From Myxococcales bacterium (GTDB lineage: Bacteria > Myxococcota_A > Polyangia > Polyangiales > Houyiibacteriaceae), in assembly GCA_029862185.1 (NCBI GenBank), contig JAOTXX010000020.1, forward strand, positions 1 through 55,649: 55,649 nucleotides of DNA, written 5' to 3'. The position numbers and the translations under genes are program-made. How positions within the stretch are numbered: position 1 is the first letter of the stretch; the number at the start of each line of letters is the position of its first letter. Below, one piece after another: positions 20,276 to 28,677 of the stretch. The notes beneath the pieces are model-generated. The model searched no databases. It saw nothing but the letters and a program-made list of their open reading frames with translations, and was not told where the DNA came from.

Positions 20276-21325
20276 GCCCGACATCAGGCCGGAGACGAAG
20301 ATGGCGCGATTGCCGAGCCTCACGGAAACCGGGCCGATGAAGGCCGGTCCGAAGAGGGCTGCGGTCGAGGTGATGACGGTAGTGTCGCGGTCGATTCCGC
20401 TGAGACGGCAGAGCACGACGTGGATCGTCAGCGAGGTGAAAATCACAGTGGCCACGTAGGCGACGATCCAGATGCTCGAGCGAATCACCTCGCCGAGGTC
20501 CGCGATGGTGCCGATGGTGACGCAGAAGATGAGCAGGATGTAGTTTCCTGCCTCGAACGTACCTTCGAGGGCGCGCACGCGCGGATGAAATGAAAAGGCA
20601 ATCGCCGCCGTGGTGATTCCGAGGATGGCCACCGCTTCGCCGGGGATCCCTGCAGGGGAGAGCTTGCTCGCGCCAACGCCCAGTCCCACGCAGACGACAG
20701 CCAGGACGAAGCCGATGAGCACGTGTGATGGGCGAGCCGCCGCGATCTGATCGACGTCCAGCTCAACTTCCCCGAGTGCCGGGGCTTGCAAGACTCGTCC
20801 AAAGACCCGAGGGCCGAGCGTGATGAGAAAGAGGTAGTACGGCGAAGAGACCAAGACGTCAGCGGCATTGACCGCTACGAAGGTCTCGTTGCTCACGCCG
20901 AGTGCCTTTCCAACCGCGGCGAGATTTGGCGTGCCGCCGGTGTAGACTCCGACGAGCATGCCGGCGATCTTGGCGTTGTCCTCGATTCGTTCTGAGAAGA
21001 TCGGCGCGGCGATGGCGCTCGCCAAGCAGACGGCGACTACGACCCAAAGAAATGCGAGTAAGGTGCGCGGCGCCTGCCGCAACCAGCTCACGAAATCGAG
21101 GGAGAACAAGAGGAGAGGGATCGCCAGCGCCACGGCGGCGGTGCTGAGGTCCATTGCAAGTTGCGAATCGACCGAGATGCTAGGCGTGTTTCCGATGACG
21201 AAGCCGATGATGTAGCAAAGCGCCACGGAGCCCATCACAGCCACCACGCGCACGTGTCGTTCGAGCCACAGGGCGGCAGCGGGCACCAGCAAGAAGAACA
21301 GGAGCTGGATGATCGTGCCGATCAC
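20216..21325 (-). CDS. DUF819 family integral membrane protein
   Basis: A 369-residue membrane protein with roughly ten helices. GMLVGVYTGGTPNLAAVGKA is typical of DUF819, a family sometimes compared with sodium/solute carriers but without known substrate. The start is set at the GTG at 21325, whose GTGA overlaps the stop of the lyase gene (21322-21324); this indicates translational coupling. The long in-frame upstream extension to 21835 is antisense-free noise inside the lyase gene. Its 3' end overlaps the DHCR24-like gene by 60 bases on the other strand. Confidence 0.83.
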   Translation of the reverse strand: MIGTIIQLLFFLLVPAAALWLERHVRVVAVMGSVALCYIIGFVIGNTPSISVDSQLAMDLSTAAVALAIPLLLFSLDFVSWLRQAPRTLLAFLWVVVAVCLASAIAAPIFSERIEDNAKIAGMLVGVYTGGTPNLAAVGKALGVSNETFVAVNAADVLVSSPYYLFLITLGPRVFGRVLQAPALGEVELDVDQIAAARPSHVLIGFVLAVVCVGLGVGASKLSPAGIPGEAVAILGITTAAIAFSFHPRVRALEGTFEAGNYILLIFCVTIGTIADLGEVIRSSIWIVAYVATVIFTSLTIHVVLCRLSGIDRDTTVITSTAALFGPAFIGPVSVRLGNRAIFVSGLMSGLVGYAVGNYLGLLIAWLLG

Positions 21326-22650
21326 GAGATTGTGTAGAGCGAATCCATGAACCCGATCGCAAAGTCGGACACCGCGCCGCGGTCTGGCATGGCGGCCGCC
21401 GCCCCGTAGAGCGCGGCCATTCCTTCCGCCGTGCCGGCAGGCTCTTTTCGGGCTTCCTCCACCGCCAGCCGGAGATCTTCGATGAGTCGATCGGCGACTT
21501 CGGCATGAGCGGGCGTCACCATGATGTGCAGCGCGGAGGGAAACTGGTTGCGATCCAGGTGCCAGCCCCGGGCGTCCATCTTCGAGCCGACCGTGAACAC
21601 GTCGACCTCGTCGGAGTCGAACGCAAGCACGGTCATGTTCGGGTTCCCCATGACTCGCAGCCCGTCGATCGACTCGATGCCAGCGCGAATTCGGTTCGTT
21701 GCGTCCATCGCGACCTTGGCCAACTTCATGTACCCTTCTTCGCCGAGGTGGTGCATGACCGCCCAAGCAGCAGCCACCGCACCGCCAGGTCGCGCGCCCG
21801 CCATCGTCGGCGTGACGTAGATGCCACCGGGCCAATCGGGGTAGGCGTAGAATTGAAGCTTCCGCAGCTCGGCGTCGCGGTATGTGACCGTCGATGCACC
21901 CTTGGCCGCGTAGCCGTATTTGTGCACATCAGCCGAGATCGAGGTCACGCCTTTCGCACGGAAGTCCCAGATAGGCACCTCGTAGCCGAGCTTGCTCACG
22001 AACGGCAGCATGAACCCGCCCAGGCAGCCGTCGACATGCATGAGGATGCCGCGCTCGTCCGCGATCGCCGCGATTTCTTCGATGGGATCGACGACACCGT
22101 ATGGATAACAGATCGCCGAGCCGACGAGAATCACCGTGTCGTCGTCGACGGCTGCTCTCATCGCCTCGGGATCGGCCCGCCAATCGTCCCGGAGCGGAGT
22201 GAACTCGATCTGAATGTCGAGGTAGTGTGCCGACTTGATGAACGCTGGATGAGCGGTCACCGGCGCGACGATCTTCGGTTTGATGATTTCGGGACGATGC
22301 TTGCGCGCCCACTGCCGCGCGGTCTTCATCGCCATGAAAATCGATTCGGTGCCGCCCGAAGTCATGCTGCCCGCCGCCGAGTCGCCGCCATGAAGCATGT
22401 TGGCGGTCATCGCCACGACCTCGTTTTCCATGTCCCTCAGGCTTGGAAACGCAATCGGGCTCAGCCCGTTCTCCGCCATGAACATCGAATAGGCATCATG
22501 CAAGAGCTGCATGACTTCGTCACCGGCGTAGTAGACAAGACTAAAGGTACGGCCGCGCTTCCAGTCGACGTCCTCGCCGCGATGGGCTTGCAGCTGTTTC
22601 AGGACCTTTTCGGTGCTCGTTCCCTTCCGAGGGAGCGTGGGCTTGGTCAT
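21322..22650 (-). CDS. Sphingosine-1-phosphate lyase-like PLP enzyme
   Basis: A 442-residue PLP-dependent enzyme of the group II decarboxylase fold. The Schiff-base Lys244 lies in SADVHKYGYAAKG; His134 and Asp207 (MHVDGCLGGF) are the usual PLP contacts. The sequence matches sphingosine-1-phosphate lyases rather than glutamate decarboxylases: SGGTESIFMAMKTARQWA, WPGGIYVTPTMAGARPGGA, and the C-terminal AALYG...DFAIGFMDSLYTI. The family cleaves phosphorylated long-chain bases to a fatty aldehyde and phosphoethanolamine. It lies 71 bases after the desaturase gene and is coupled to DUF819 by a GTGA overlap. Unlike eukaryotic forms it has no N-terminal membrane anchor. Confidence 0.9.
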   Translation of the reverse strand: MTKPTLPRKGTSTEKVLKQLQAHRGEDVDWKRGRTFSLVYYAGDEVMQLLHDAYSMFMAENGLSPIAFPSLRDMENEVVAMTANMLHGGDSAAGSMTSGGTESIFMAMKTARQWARKHRPEIIKPKIVAPVTAHPAFIKSAHYLDIQIEFTPLRDDWRADPEAMRAAVDDDTVILVGSAICYPYGVVDPIEEIAAIADERGILMHVDGCLGGFMLPFVSKLGYEVPIWDFRAKGVTSISADVHKYGYAAKGASTVTYRDAELRKLQFYAYPDWPGGIYVTPTMAGARPGGAVAAAWAVMHHLGEEGYMKLAKVAMDATNRIRAGIESIDGLRVMGNPNMTVLAFDSDEVDVFTVGSKMDARGWHLDRNQFPSALHIMVTPAHAEVADRLIEDLRLAVEEARKEPAGTAEGMAALYGAAAAMPDRGAVSDFAIGFMDSLYTIS

Positions 22651-22721
22651 GCGTCGACTCCTCGCTTGCCTTGATCCGACTGCGAGGATGGACTGCCGGC
22701 GTCACGAGCGTCAACCGGTCG

Positions 22722-23600
22722 CTAGATTTGCCGCTCTGCGGCCATGCGATCGAGACGCATGGAGCGGCCCCGCGCCTCGGCGCTGAACATTCCGAGAATG
22801 TAGACCCGAACGAGCATCCACCAGAAGCTTCGCTCGTTCAGCCGTGGGTCGATTTGGTCGGCGATCTTCGCGTGGGCCTCCGGCGCCTTACTCCAATGCA
22901 GCCCCGGATTTTCATGGTGGACAGTGTGAAGGCCATTATTGAACAGGAACCAGTTCATCACCGGGCCCACGATGTTGCGCGAGTGATTGAGCGACGACTC
23001 CTCGTCCGCGTGAACGTGCTGTACGTAATTGAAGATCAGCACGGAGTACAAGGAGAACTGCTGCGGAATCAGTACATAGAGCAGAGCCTTTTTCCAATCG
23101 AGCAGGAACGCTACCAGAAGGAAGGCGACCAAAAGAACGTACTGCGAGATGCAGAACCAGAAGCGGCTCTTGTTGATGCGATACTGCTTGGCCAGGTAGT
23201 CGCGAATCGGCTTTTGCTGATGAAAGGCACTAACGCTCGGATAGGTCAGGAGCGTGAGAAGATTGGTCTTCTCTGTGTACCGATGGGTGATCGTGTAGTC
23301 GCCCTCGCGGTTGTTGAACTTGTGATGGTTCTGGTTGTGCGTCGGGATCCACCCAAACGCAGGGAAGCCGTAGAACAAGGTGAGCCAATAGTCCGTCAGT
23401 GCGTTGAGCGGCTTCGACTTCCAGATCGTCAGGTGATTGTGGTTGTGCGCGATGACCGAAACCGAGACGGCCATGAACAGGTACGCGACGAACAGCAAGG
23501 GGCTGAACGAATCTCTCGTCCACAGAAGCACGAGCATGCCCGTCGTGACGATCATGTAGAGCAGAGTGCGGATGTCGGCGGCGTATCGGAGCATTGGCAT
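22722..23600 (-). CDS. Membrane fatty-acid desaturase family protein
   Basis: A 292-residue membrane di-iron desaturase (PF00487). The His boxes are H52NHNH56, H88NQNHH93 and H225TVHH229, with an additional QHVHAD at 194-199. Four or more hydrophobic segments surround them. It introduces double bonds or hydroxyl groups into acyl chains. Its place as first gene of a desaturase, S1P-lyase and DUF819 series suggests action on sphingoid bases or their breakdown products, but ordinary fatty acids are equally possible. The ATG at 23600 or 23594 may be the start; no strong ribosome site is visible. Confidence 0.9.
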   Translation of the reverse strand: MPMLRYAADIRTLLYMIVTTGMLVLLWTRDSFSPLLFVAYLFMAVSVSVIAHNHNHLTIWKSKPLNALTDYWLTLFYGFPAFGWIPTHNQNHHKFNNREGDYTITHRYTEKTNLLTLLTYPSVSAFHQQKPIRDYLAKQYRINKSRFWFCISQYVLLVAFLLVAFLLDWKKALLYVLIPQQFSLYSVLIFNYVQHVHADEESSLNHSRNIVGPVMNWFLFNNGLHTVHHENPGLHWSKAPEAHAKIADQIDPRLNERSFWWMLVRVYILGMFSAEARGRSMRLDRMAAERQI

Positions 23601-23619
23601 ATCTGGCGGGCCAGAAACA

Positions 23620-25047
23620 TTGCCGACGCGCCCGTGGTTTCTGTCTCACTTTCGGGCAGGACGCCAGGCGACACACCGTAAAGCCGCCCAGAGCACGGGT
23701 ATCCTCGCGGCGCGCACGCCCAGTGGGCCCTCTTTTGCTTATCGCTGGCGTCCTCGAAGCGCTTGGACTACTTCCCTCCCTCTGGACGCCGCATCCAAAC
23801 AGAAGAAGACGTTCCGACGAAACGTCATCATCTACACGATGGCGAGCGCCATGGGCGGCCTGGTCCAGCTCGCGCACCTCCTTTGGACACATCTTCTCGA
23901 CCAGGCGGACTACGGTCGTTTTGCGATCCTCGAGGGCGTCGTGTTCGGGGTTGCGACCGCCACCGTGACCCTCGCACCGCAGATGTACATTCTGGTCTAC
24001 GTTCACAAGAAGCCCCGCTCCGAGCTCGCGGGCGAGCTGGGTGGCATGCTCGGCGTGTCGCTCATCATCGGCGTGCTAACGACGCTCGCGGTCATCGCCC
24101 TCCCAGATTCGATCTTCATGCTTGCGGGCGAACCGGTGCCCAGGTGGGCAGTCGCAGGTGTGGTCCTGGCAGCGACCATCACCACGGCGCGGATCATGGC
24201 GCAGACGATCCACGAAGCGCAAAGTCAGCCGACGCGAGCGGCGATGTGGTCCGAATTCGTCGAAGGCACCCGCCCATTCATCGCCATCTCGCTCTTCTTT
24301 CTTCTTGGATGGACGTGGGAGGCGCGCTGGGGTGGGCTCGTCTTCGCGCACGTTGGTGCGGGGGTTGCCGCCGTCTTGATTCTCAGTCGACAAGGCTGGC
24401 TCAAGCGTGCTCCTTCGCTCGCTTGTCTGCGTGTTCCTCTTCGATTTTCGGGGCCGATGGTTTTCACCGCGCTGGCCTACGTCGGATACCAAAGCGCCGA
24501 TCGGCTCTATGTCGCGCTTTGGGACGGGGTCGCTGCAGCGGGTCGCTACGAGGCAGCTTACCGCATCGCCTTGCTAGTCAGCACCGTCAACGTAGTCACG
24601 CTTCATTCGTTCAACCCGCTCTACTACTCGGCATACGCGCGTGGTGACCGTGAGGGAGCGGCCAAGCTTCTGCGCCGGAGCAGCCTGCAGATTGCCGTCT
24701 GGGTCGTCTTCTTGGTAATCGCACTTCCCCTCATCGTGATGTACACGCCGATTCTGGAAGAATCCTATCGCACATCACCGAGCGTCCTGAAGTCCATCCC
24801 CATTCTCGCGCTCGGATTGGGATGCCTTGGCATCTCGCTGCTCTGGCAATCGGCACTTCTCGCGGCGACCCAAGCCAAGACCGTTTCCGCAATTGCAGTG
24901 ACCGCAGCTCTGGTCAATCTCGGCGCCGATGTCATTCTCGTTCCGCGCATGGGCGAGATCGGCGCCGCCTGGGGTACGCTCATCGCCTTTGCCTTCATGC
25001 TGGCGACTACGATTGTAGTAGTCCGGCTCCGTCGCGCAGAGAAGTAG
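23620..25047 (+). CDS. Polysaccharide flippase (Wzx/MATE-like)
   Basis: A membrane protein with about 12 helices of the oligosaccharide flippase family. It starts its conserved part at KQKKTFRRNVIIYTMASAMG, followed by LLDQADYGRFAILEGV, and ends with a positively charged tail. Such proteins move lipid-linked sugars across the inner membrane. The start is unresolved: the first downstream ATG (23839) falls inside helix 1, while upstream only a TTG (23620), or ATG/GTG (23572/23566) overlapping the divergent desaturase start, are in frame. TTG 23620 is given here. It converges with the methyltransferase gene. Confidence 0.82.
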   Translation: MPTRPWFLSHFRAGRQATHRKAAQSTGILAARTPSGPSFAYRWRPRSAWTTSLPLDAASKQKKTFRRNVIIYTMASAMGGLVQLAHLLWTHLLDQADYGRFAILEGVVFGVATATVTLAPQMYILVYVHKKPRSELAGELGGMLGVSLIIGVLTTLAVIALPDSIFMLAGEPVPRWAVAGVVLAATITTARIMAQTIHEAQSQPTRAAMWSEFVEGTRPFIAISLFFLLGWTWEARWGGLVFAHVGAGVAAVLILSRQGWLKRAPSLACLRVPLRFSGPMVFTALAYVGYQSADRLYVALWDGVAAAGRYEAAYRIALLVSTVNVVTLHSFNPLYYSAYARGDREGAAKLLRRSSLQIAVWVVFLVIALPLIVMYTPILEESYRTSPSVLKSIPILALGLGCLGISLLWQSALLAATQAKTVSAIAVTAALVNLGADVILVPRMGEIGAAWGTLIAFAFMLATTIVVVRLRRAEK

Positions 25048-25056
25048 CTTTGAGAC

Positions 25057-25821
25057 TCAGGGAAGCGCACCGGCGCCGACGAGGTGTGGCAGCCCGAGGT
25101 CGACACCGTTTCCGATGGCTCGAGCGGCGCGTCGAACCTGCCCCCAGATGCCTAGCCCTACGGGAGGCGAGAAGTCGGTCGTCCAGGTCTTCACGTCTCG
25201 AAACCCATGGTCCTCGAGGAACGCGCGGAGCGTCTTGACGTCCCAGGAACGAACGTGCTGCCAGCGATGAAACACGTGATCGCAGTTTGGGCAGTAGAGT
25301 CGCGACGCGCTCAGGTCCTCGTCGTTGGGGGTGGTGAAGACGATGACGCCGCCCGGCTCTAGCATGCGCTTGATGATGTCCATCGTACCAGCGAGCTGCT
25401 CGTCCGAGAGGTGCTCGATCACCTCGACAGCGAGAATGCCATCGAACTTGAGCCCCATGTCGAGCGCTTCGATGGGTGAATAGGCGCCGCGAAAGTTCGA
25501 GATCGACGCACTTCGTTCTCTTGTGAGCTCAATCGAAGTAGGAGAGAAGTCGACCCCATAGACCTCTCCCGCAACGCGTGACAACGCCGGAATGAGAAAC
25601 CCGCCGCCGCAACCGAAATCGAGGACGCGCTTCTTTCCCGTGAGCATTCCCCGAAGCCGCGGCACCAGCCGGTCGCGGTACCCATAACTGAAGTAGTTTT
25701 CCGGAAATTGCGATTCGTACTCCCAGAATCGCCGCACGTGCTCGTCCGTCCAAGCCAACGCTCGGTACCGGCCCACGTCCAATGGATTCCGCGGATGCTG
25801 GCTGGGATCTTGCTCGGACAC
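25057..25821 (-). CDS. Class I SAM-dependent methyltransferase
   Basis: A 254-residue methyltransferase. Motif I is VLDFGCGGGFLIPAL, the acidic ribose-binding region is VYGVDFSPTSIEL, and a later VEVIEHLSDEQLAG and LEPGGVIVFTTPN follow the UbiG/Methyltransf_11 pattern. A Cys-x2-Cys plus His cluster (YCPNCDHVFHRWQH) may bind zinc and is typical of sugar- or polyketide-associated methyltransferases. The GTG at 25821 has GAGGT upstream. It faces the flippase gene tail to tail; a shared surface-polysaccharide role is possible but unproven. Confidence 0.88.
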   Translation of the reverse strand: MSEQDPSQHPRNPLDVGRYRALAWTDEHVRRFWEYESQFPENYFSYGYRDRLVPRLRGMLTGKKRVLDFGCGGGFLIPALSRVAGEVYGVDFSPTSIELTRERSASISNFRGAYSPIEALDMGLKFDGILAVEVIEHLSDEQLAGTMDIIKRMLEPGGVIVFTTPNDEDLSASRLYCPNCDHVFHRWQHVRSWDVKTLRAFLEDHGFRDVKTWTTDFSPPVGLGIWGQVRRAARAIGNGVDLGLPHLVGAGALP

Positions 25822-25922
25822 GTCGCCGACCTCTTACTCGACGCAACAAGTCCTGGCAATCGACCGAAAGCCTCGGTTTCAAGGCTTTTGGTTGTCGCTC
25901 CCTGAGGGTCTAAGATGAAGAG

Positions 25923-27860
25923 GTGGGGGGTCTTCTTGGCACGAGGTTGGCGGGGCTGAGCCTTGCCTTGATGCTTTCGGTGGGTTGTTCGGGCGACTCG
26001 GATTCGACGGGTTCAGGGGGTTCCGGAGGCGGCGGCGGCACGGGAGGAGTGATCTCCCCGGACTGCGGCGACCGGACACGCGATGCGACCGAGGCTTGCG
26101 ATGATGGGAACCAAACGGACGGCGACGGCTGTTCGGCCGACTGCATGTTGATAGAAGAAGGCTACCGTTGCCCCACGGTCGGCGTCCTTTGCGTCGCGAT
26201 CGTCTGCGGTGATTCCCGGATCGACCTTCCGGAGACTTGCGACGATGGCAACGCGACCGGCGGCGACGGATGTAGCCCGACGTGCGAAAGGGTGGACGGA
26301 TGGTCCTGCCCGCTTCCTGGCGTGGCCTGCGCCGCCACCGAGTGTGGCGACGGAATCGTAGCGGGGTTCGAGCAGTGCGACGACGGCGACGCCATGCCTG
26401 GCGACGGTTGCTCCGACCAGTGCCAGCTCGAGGACGGCTATAAGTGCGACACGCCCGGTGCAGACTGCGTGCCGATTCAATGCGGTGACGGCATTCGAGA
26501 AGGCACCGAGCAGTGCGATGATGGAAACGCTACACCGTTCGACGGCTGCGACTTGGCCTGCAAGAACGAGCCAGATTGCGACGGCGGGGTCTGCCAGTCC
26601 GTGTGTGGCGACGGGGTGATCCTTCCCGGTACGGGCGAAGCCTGTGACGACGGAAATACGAACGACGGCGATGGCTGCTCGAGCAGCTGCCAAGAGGAGG
26701 AGGGCTTCGACTGCGTGCTGTCTCCGGTAGACCTGGGCGATGAGCTTTCCATCCCCGTCATCTACAGAGACTTTCGAAGCAACGACACCATCGACCCCGT
26801 GCCGACGACGTTCAGCTTGGACTTCAACAATCCCGACGACTCCAACGGCGCGATCGCATTCGACATCACGGCGGACCTGCTGGATGCAGAGGGCAAGCCC
26901 GAGCTCTCGGGAGAGAACCCCTACGTCTATGGATCCAACGAGGGCCCCTCCCACAGCGCCGCATCGTTTGCGCAGTGGTACCGAACCAGCCCTACGCTCG
27001 ATCCAACCGGCAACGTACAAGTCGTCGGAGAGCTCGTCCTTCCGAACACCGGCGCCAACGTGTACGAGTTCGACAGCTCGGACTTCCCTCCGGGGTTCTT
27101 TCCCTTGGATGACCCTGCGCTTGCGCCACTCGCATGGCCGGCTGAGCCGACGTACGGCGAGACTCTTTTCGTTCCGAGTGGTGGCACCGACCCCCGCAAC
27201 TTCGGATTTACGACGGAGGTGCACTACTTCTTCGTCTACCAGGGCGACGAGGTGCTTACCTTTAGCGGCGACGATGACCTCTGGGTTTTCGTCGACGGTT
27301 TTCTCTGCCTCGACGTGGGTGGGCTTCACCCGAGGGTCACCGATGTGATGAGCTTCGCAAACCCCGCCGATGCGGGAAGCGCGACTCAGGAAACCATCGT
27401 GACTGATTGTAAGTCGCGCCTGACGTCTGACGCGGTCTACGAGGTCGCGATCTTTCATGCAGAGCGGCACACCGGCGCGTCCAACTTCAGGCTCACGCTC
27501 GACGGCTTCGTCACCGAAATTTCGAGCTGTGACTATACCTGCGGCGATGGCATCGCGACCCGATTCGAGTTCTGCGACGACGGTCCCGGGCAGAATACCG
27601 GCGCCTACGGGCACTGCCTACCGGATTGCTCCGGGCTAGGCCCGTACTGCGGCGACGGCAGTGTCGACGCGGGTTTCGAGGAATGCGACGACGGAGACAA
27701 CCTCGGCGGGCCTGGCGGCTGCAACCCCGACTGCACGGAGGGCCCGAGCTGTGGAGACGGAATTCGGCAGCCCGAGCTCGGCGAAGGGTGCGATGCGGGT
27801 CCGGACAATGGAGTTCCTGGCTCCGGATGTAGCGCCACCTGCGAGGTCGTCGTCGAGTAG
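25923..27860 (+). CDS. DUF4215 Cys-rich repeat / fibro-slime domain lipoprotein
   Basis: A ~645-residue surface lipoprotein. The lipobox is LALMLSVGC, then a Gly/Ser linker. Residues about 45-260 hold five or six DUF4215 units of the form CGDG..E.CDDGN..DGDGCS..C. A fibro-slime/PA14-like domain follows (YRDFRSNDTI...FSGDDDLWVFVDGFLCLDVGG...ASNFRLTLDGF), and further Cys-rich units close the chain. The architecture is typical of myxobacterial surface or matrix proteins that bind sugars or mediate adhesion. The start is uncertain: GTG 25923 is used. An ATG at 25915 with a short basic lead is one base out of frame across a run of six G, so a sequencing error there is possible. Confidence 0.85.
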   Translation: MGGLLGTRLAGLSLALMLSVGCSGDSDSTGSGGSGGGGGTGGVISPDCGDRTRDATEACDDGNQTDGDGCSADCMLIEEGYRCPTVGVLCVAIVCGDSRIDLPETCDDGNATGGDGCSPTCERVDGWSCPLPGVACAATECGDGIVAGFEQCDDGDAMPGDGCSDQCQLEDGYKCDTPGADCVPIQCGDGIREGTEQCDDGNATPFDGCDLACKNEPDCDGGVCQSVCGDGVILPGTGEACDDGNTNDGDGCSSSCQEEEGFDCVLSPVDLGDELSIPVIYRDFRSNDTIDPVPTTFSLDFNNPDDSNGAIAFDITADLLDAEGKPELSGENPYVYGSNEGPSHSAASFAQWYRTSPTLDPTGNVQVVGELVLPNTGANVYEFDSSDFPPGFFPLDDPALAPLAWPAEPTYGETLFVPSGGTDPRNFGFTTEVHYFFVYQGDEVLTFSGDDDLWVFVDGFLCLDVGGLHPRVTDVMSFANPADAGSATQETIVTDCKSRLTSDAVYEVAIFHAERHTGASNFRLTLDGFVTEISSCDYTCGDGIATRFEFCDDGPGQNTGAYGHCLPDCSGLGPYCGDGSVDAGFEECDDGDNLGGPGGCNPDCTEGPSCGDGIRQPELGEGCDAGPDNGVPGSGCSATCEVVVE

Positions 27861-27896
27861 CGCAGGGGTCCCGACCAGCCTGCCACCGGCTCTCGC

Positions 27897-28598
27897 TCAG
27901 ACCTTGGGCATCTGTTGCGAATCGCGAAGACGCTTTTCGGCATTGCGCCGCTGGGTTTCGGCGGCGTCGCTCAGCTGCAAGGCGCCCTTGAGGTTCTCGA
28001 TGAGCTCTGCTTGATCTTTCAAGCTCTGGTTGAGGTGATTGGTGATGACGTCGACGCTAACGACGGCAATGCCACAAAACACCGCGAAGATTGCCGTGAT
28101 GCGCAACCAATTCATGAACACGGTCGGCTGGTAGAAGTCCAAGGTCTCGACAGTCATCAGGCCTGTCGACAAGACGGTCCCGACGCCAAGCAAAGCGACC
28201 AGGTTCAATCCGAGTGCGATCAGGGTGATGCGGCGCCCGAAAAGCACGGATGCGAGGATGCTCTGACCGGCCAGAATCAGAATGGGGGCGCCGAGGTAGC
28301 CCACCGCAAGCAGGGCGAGGACGCCTACGACGTAGAGGAGGGCGAGAAAACCAAGCGCGCGCACCGCATAGGGCAGGCGTTTCATCAGGAGGAGCACGAC
28401 GGCGCCCGTGTACATGACCACCGCTCCCCCGAGCACCGTCCATGCTCCTCGCTGGACCGCATCGATGAGGGTGCGGACAAATGCCGCGCCGCCGACGACG
28501 ACCGCGACGAGGAGCGACATGTTGAGCACTCGTTCGCGAAGCCATTTGGCCTCGACGACGACGTCTCGTTCCAACGAAGTGACGCTCAATTGTGCCAC
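27897..28598 (-). CDS. Histidine-kinase-like membrane sensor lacking its kinase part
   Basis: A 233-residue protein with about six membrane helices (residues 25-195) and then a coiled coil (LNQSLKDQAELIENLKGA...AETQRRNAEKRLRDSQQ). In hybrid sensor kinases the phrase AEKRLRDSQQM is followed directly by AVGxLAGGVAHDFNN, the H-box. Here translation stops three codons later (MPKV), and no H-box is found in any frame of the next ~100 bases, which belong to the opposite fibro-slime gene. It is either a truncated kinase gene or a stand-alone sensor. GTG at 28598 is the likely start. Confidence 0.65.
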   Translation of the reverse strand: MAQLSVTSLERDVVVEAKWLRERVLNMSLLVAVVVGGAAFVRTLIDAVQRGAWTVLGGAVVMYTGAVVLLLMKRLPYAVRALGFLALLYVVGVLALLAVGYLGAPILILAGQSILASVLFGRRITLIALGLNLVALLGVGTVLSTGLMTVETLDFYQPTVFMNWLRITAIFAVFCGIAVVSVDVITNHLNQSLKDQAELIENLKGALQLSDAAETQRRNAEKRLRDSQQMPKV

Positions 28599-28677
28599 GG
28601 TCCGCGAATCCTAGCCCTTTGACCCACGAAGCTCCAGCCAGGCTGGGCAGAACCGTCAAAATCTAGCACCGCTCTGC

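Noticed and set aside
26013-27614. Minus-strand frame of 533 codons
   Set aside because: It is the antisense of the DUF4215/fibro-slime gene; its composition mirrors the repeats and it has no recognisable protein motif.
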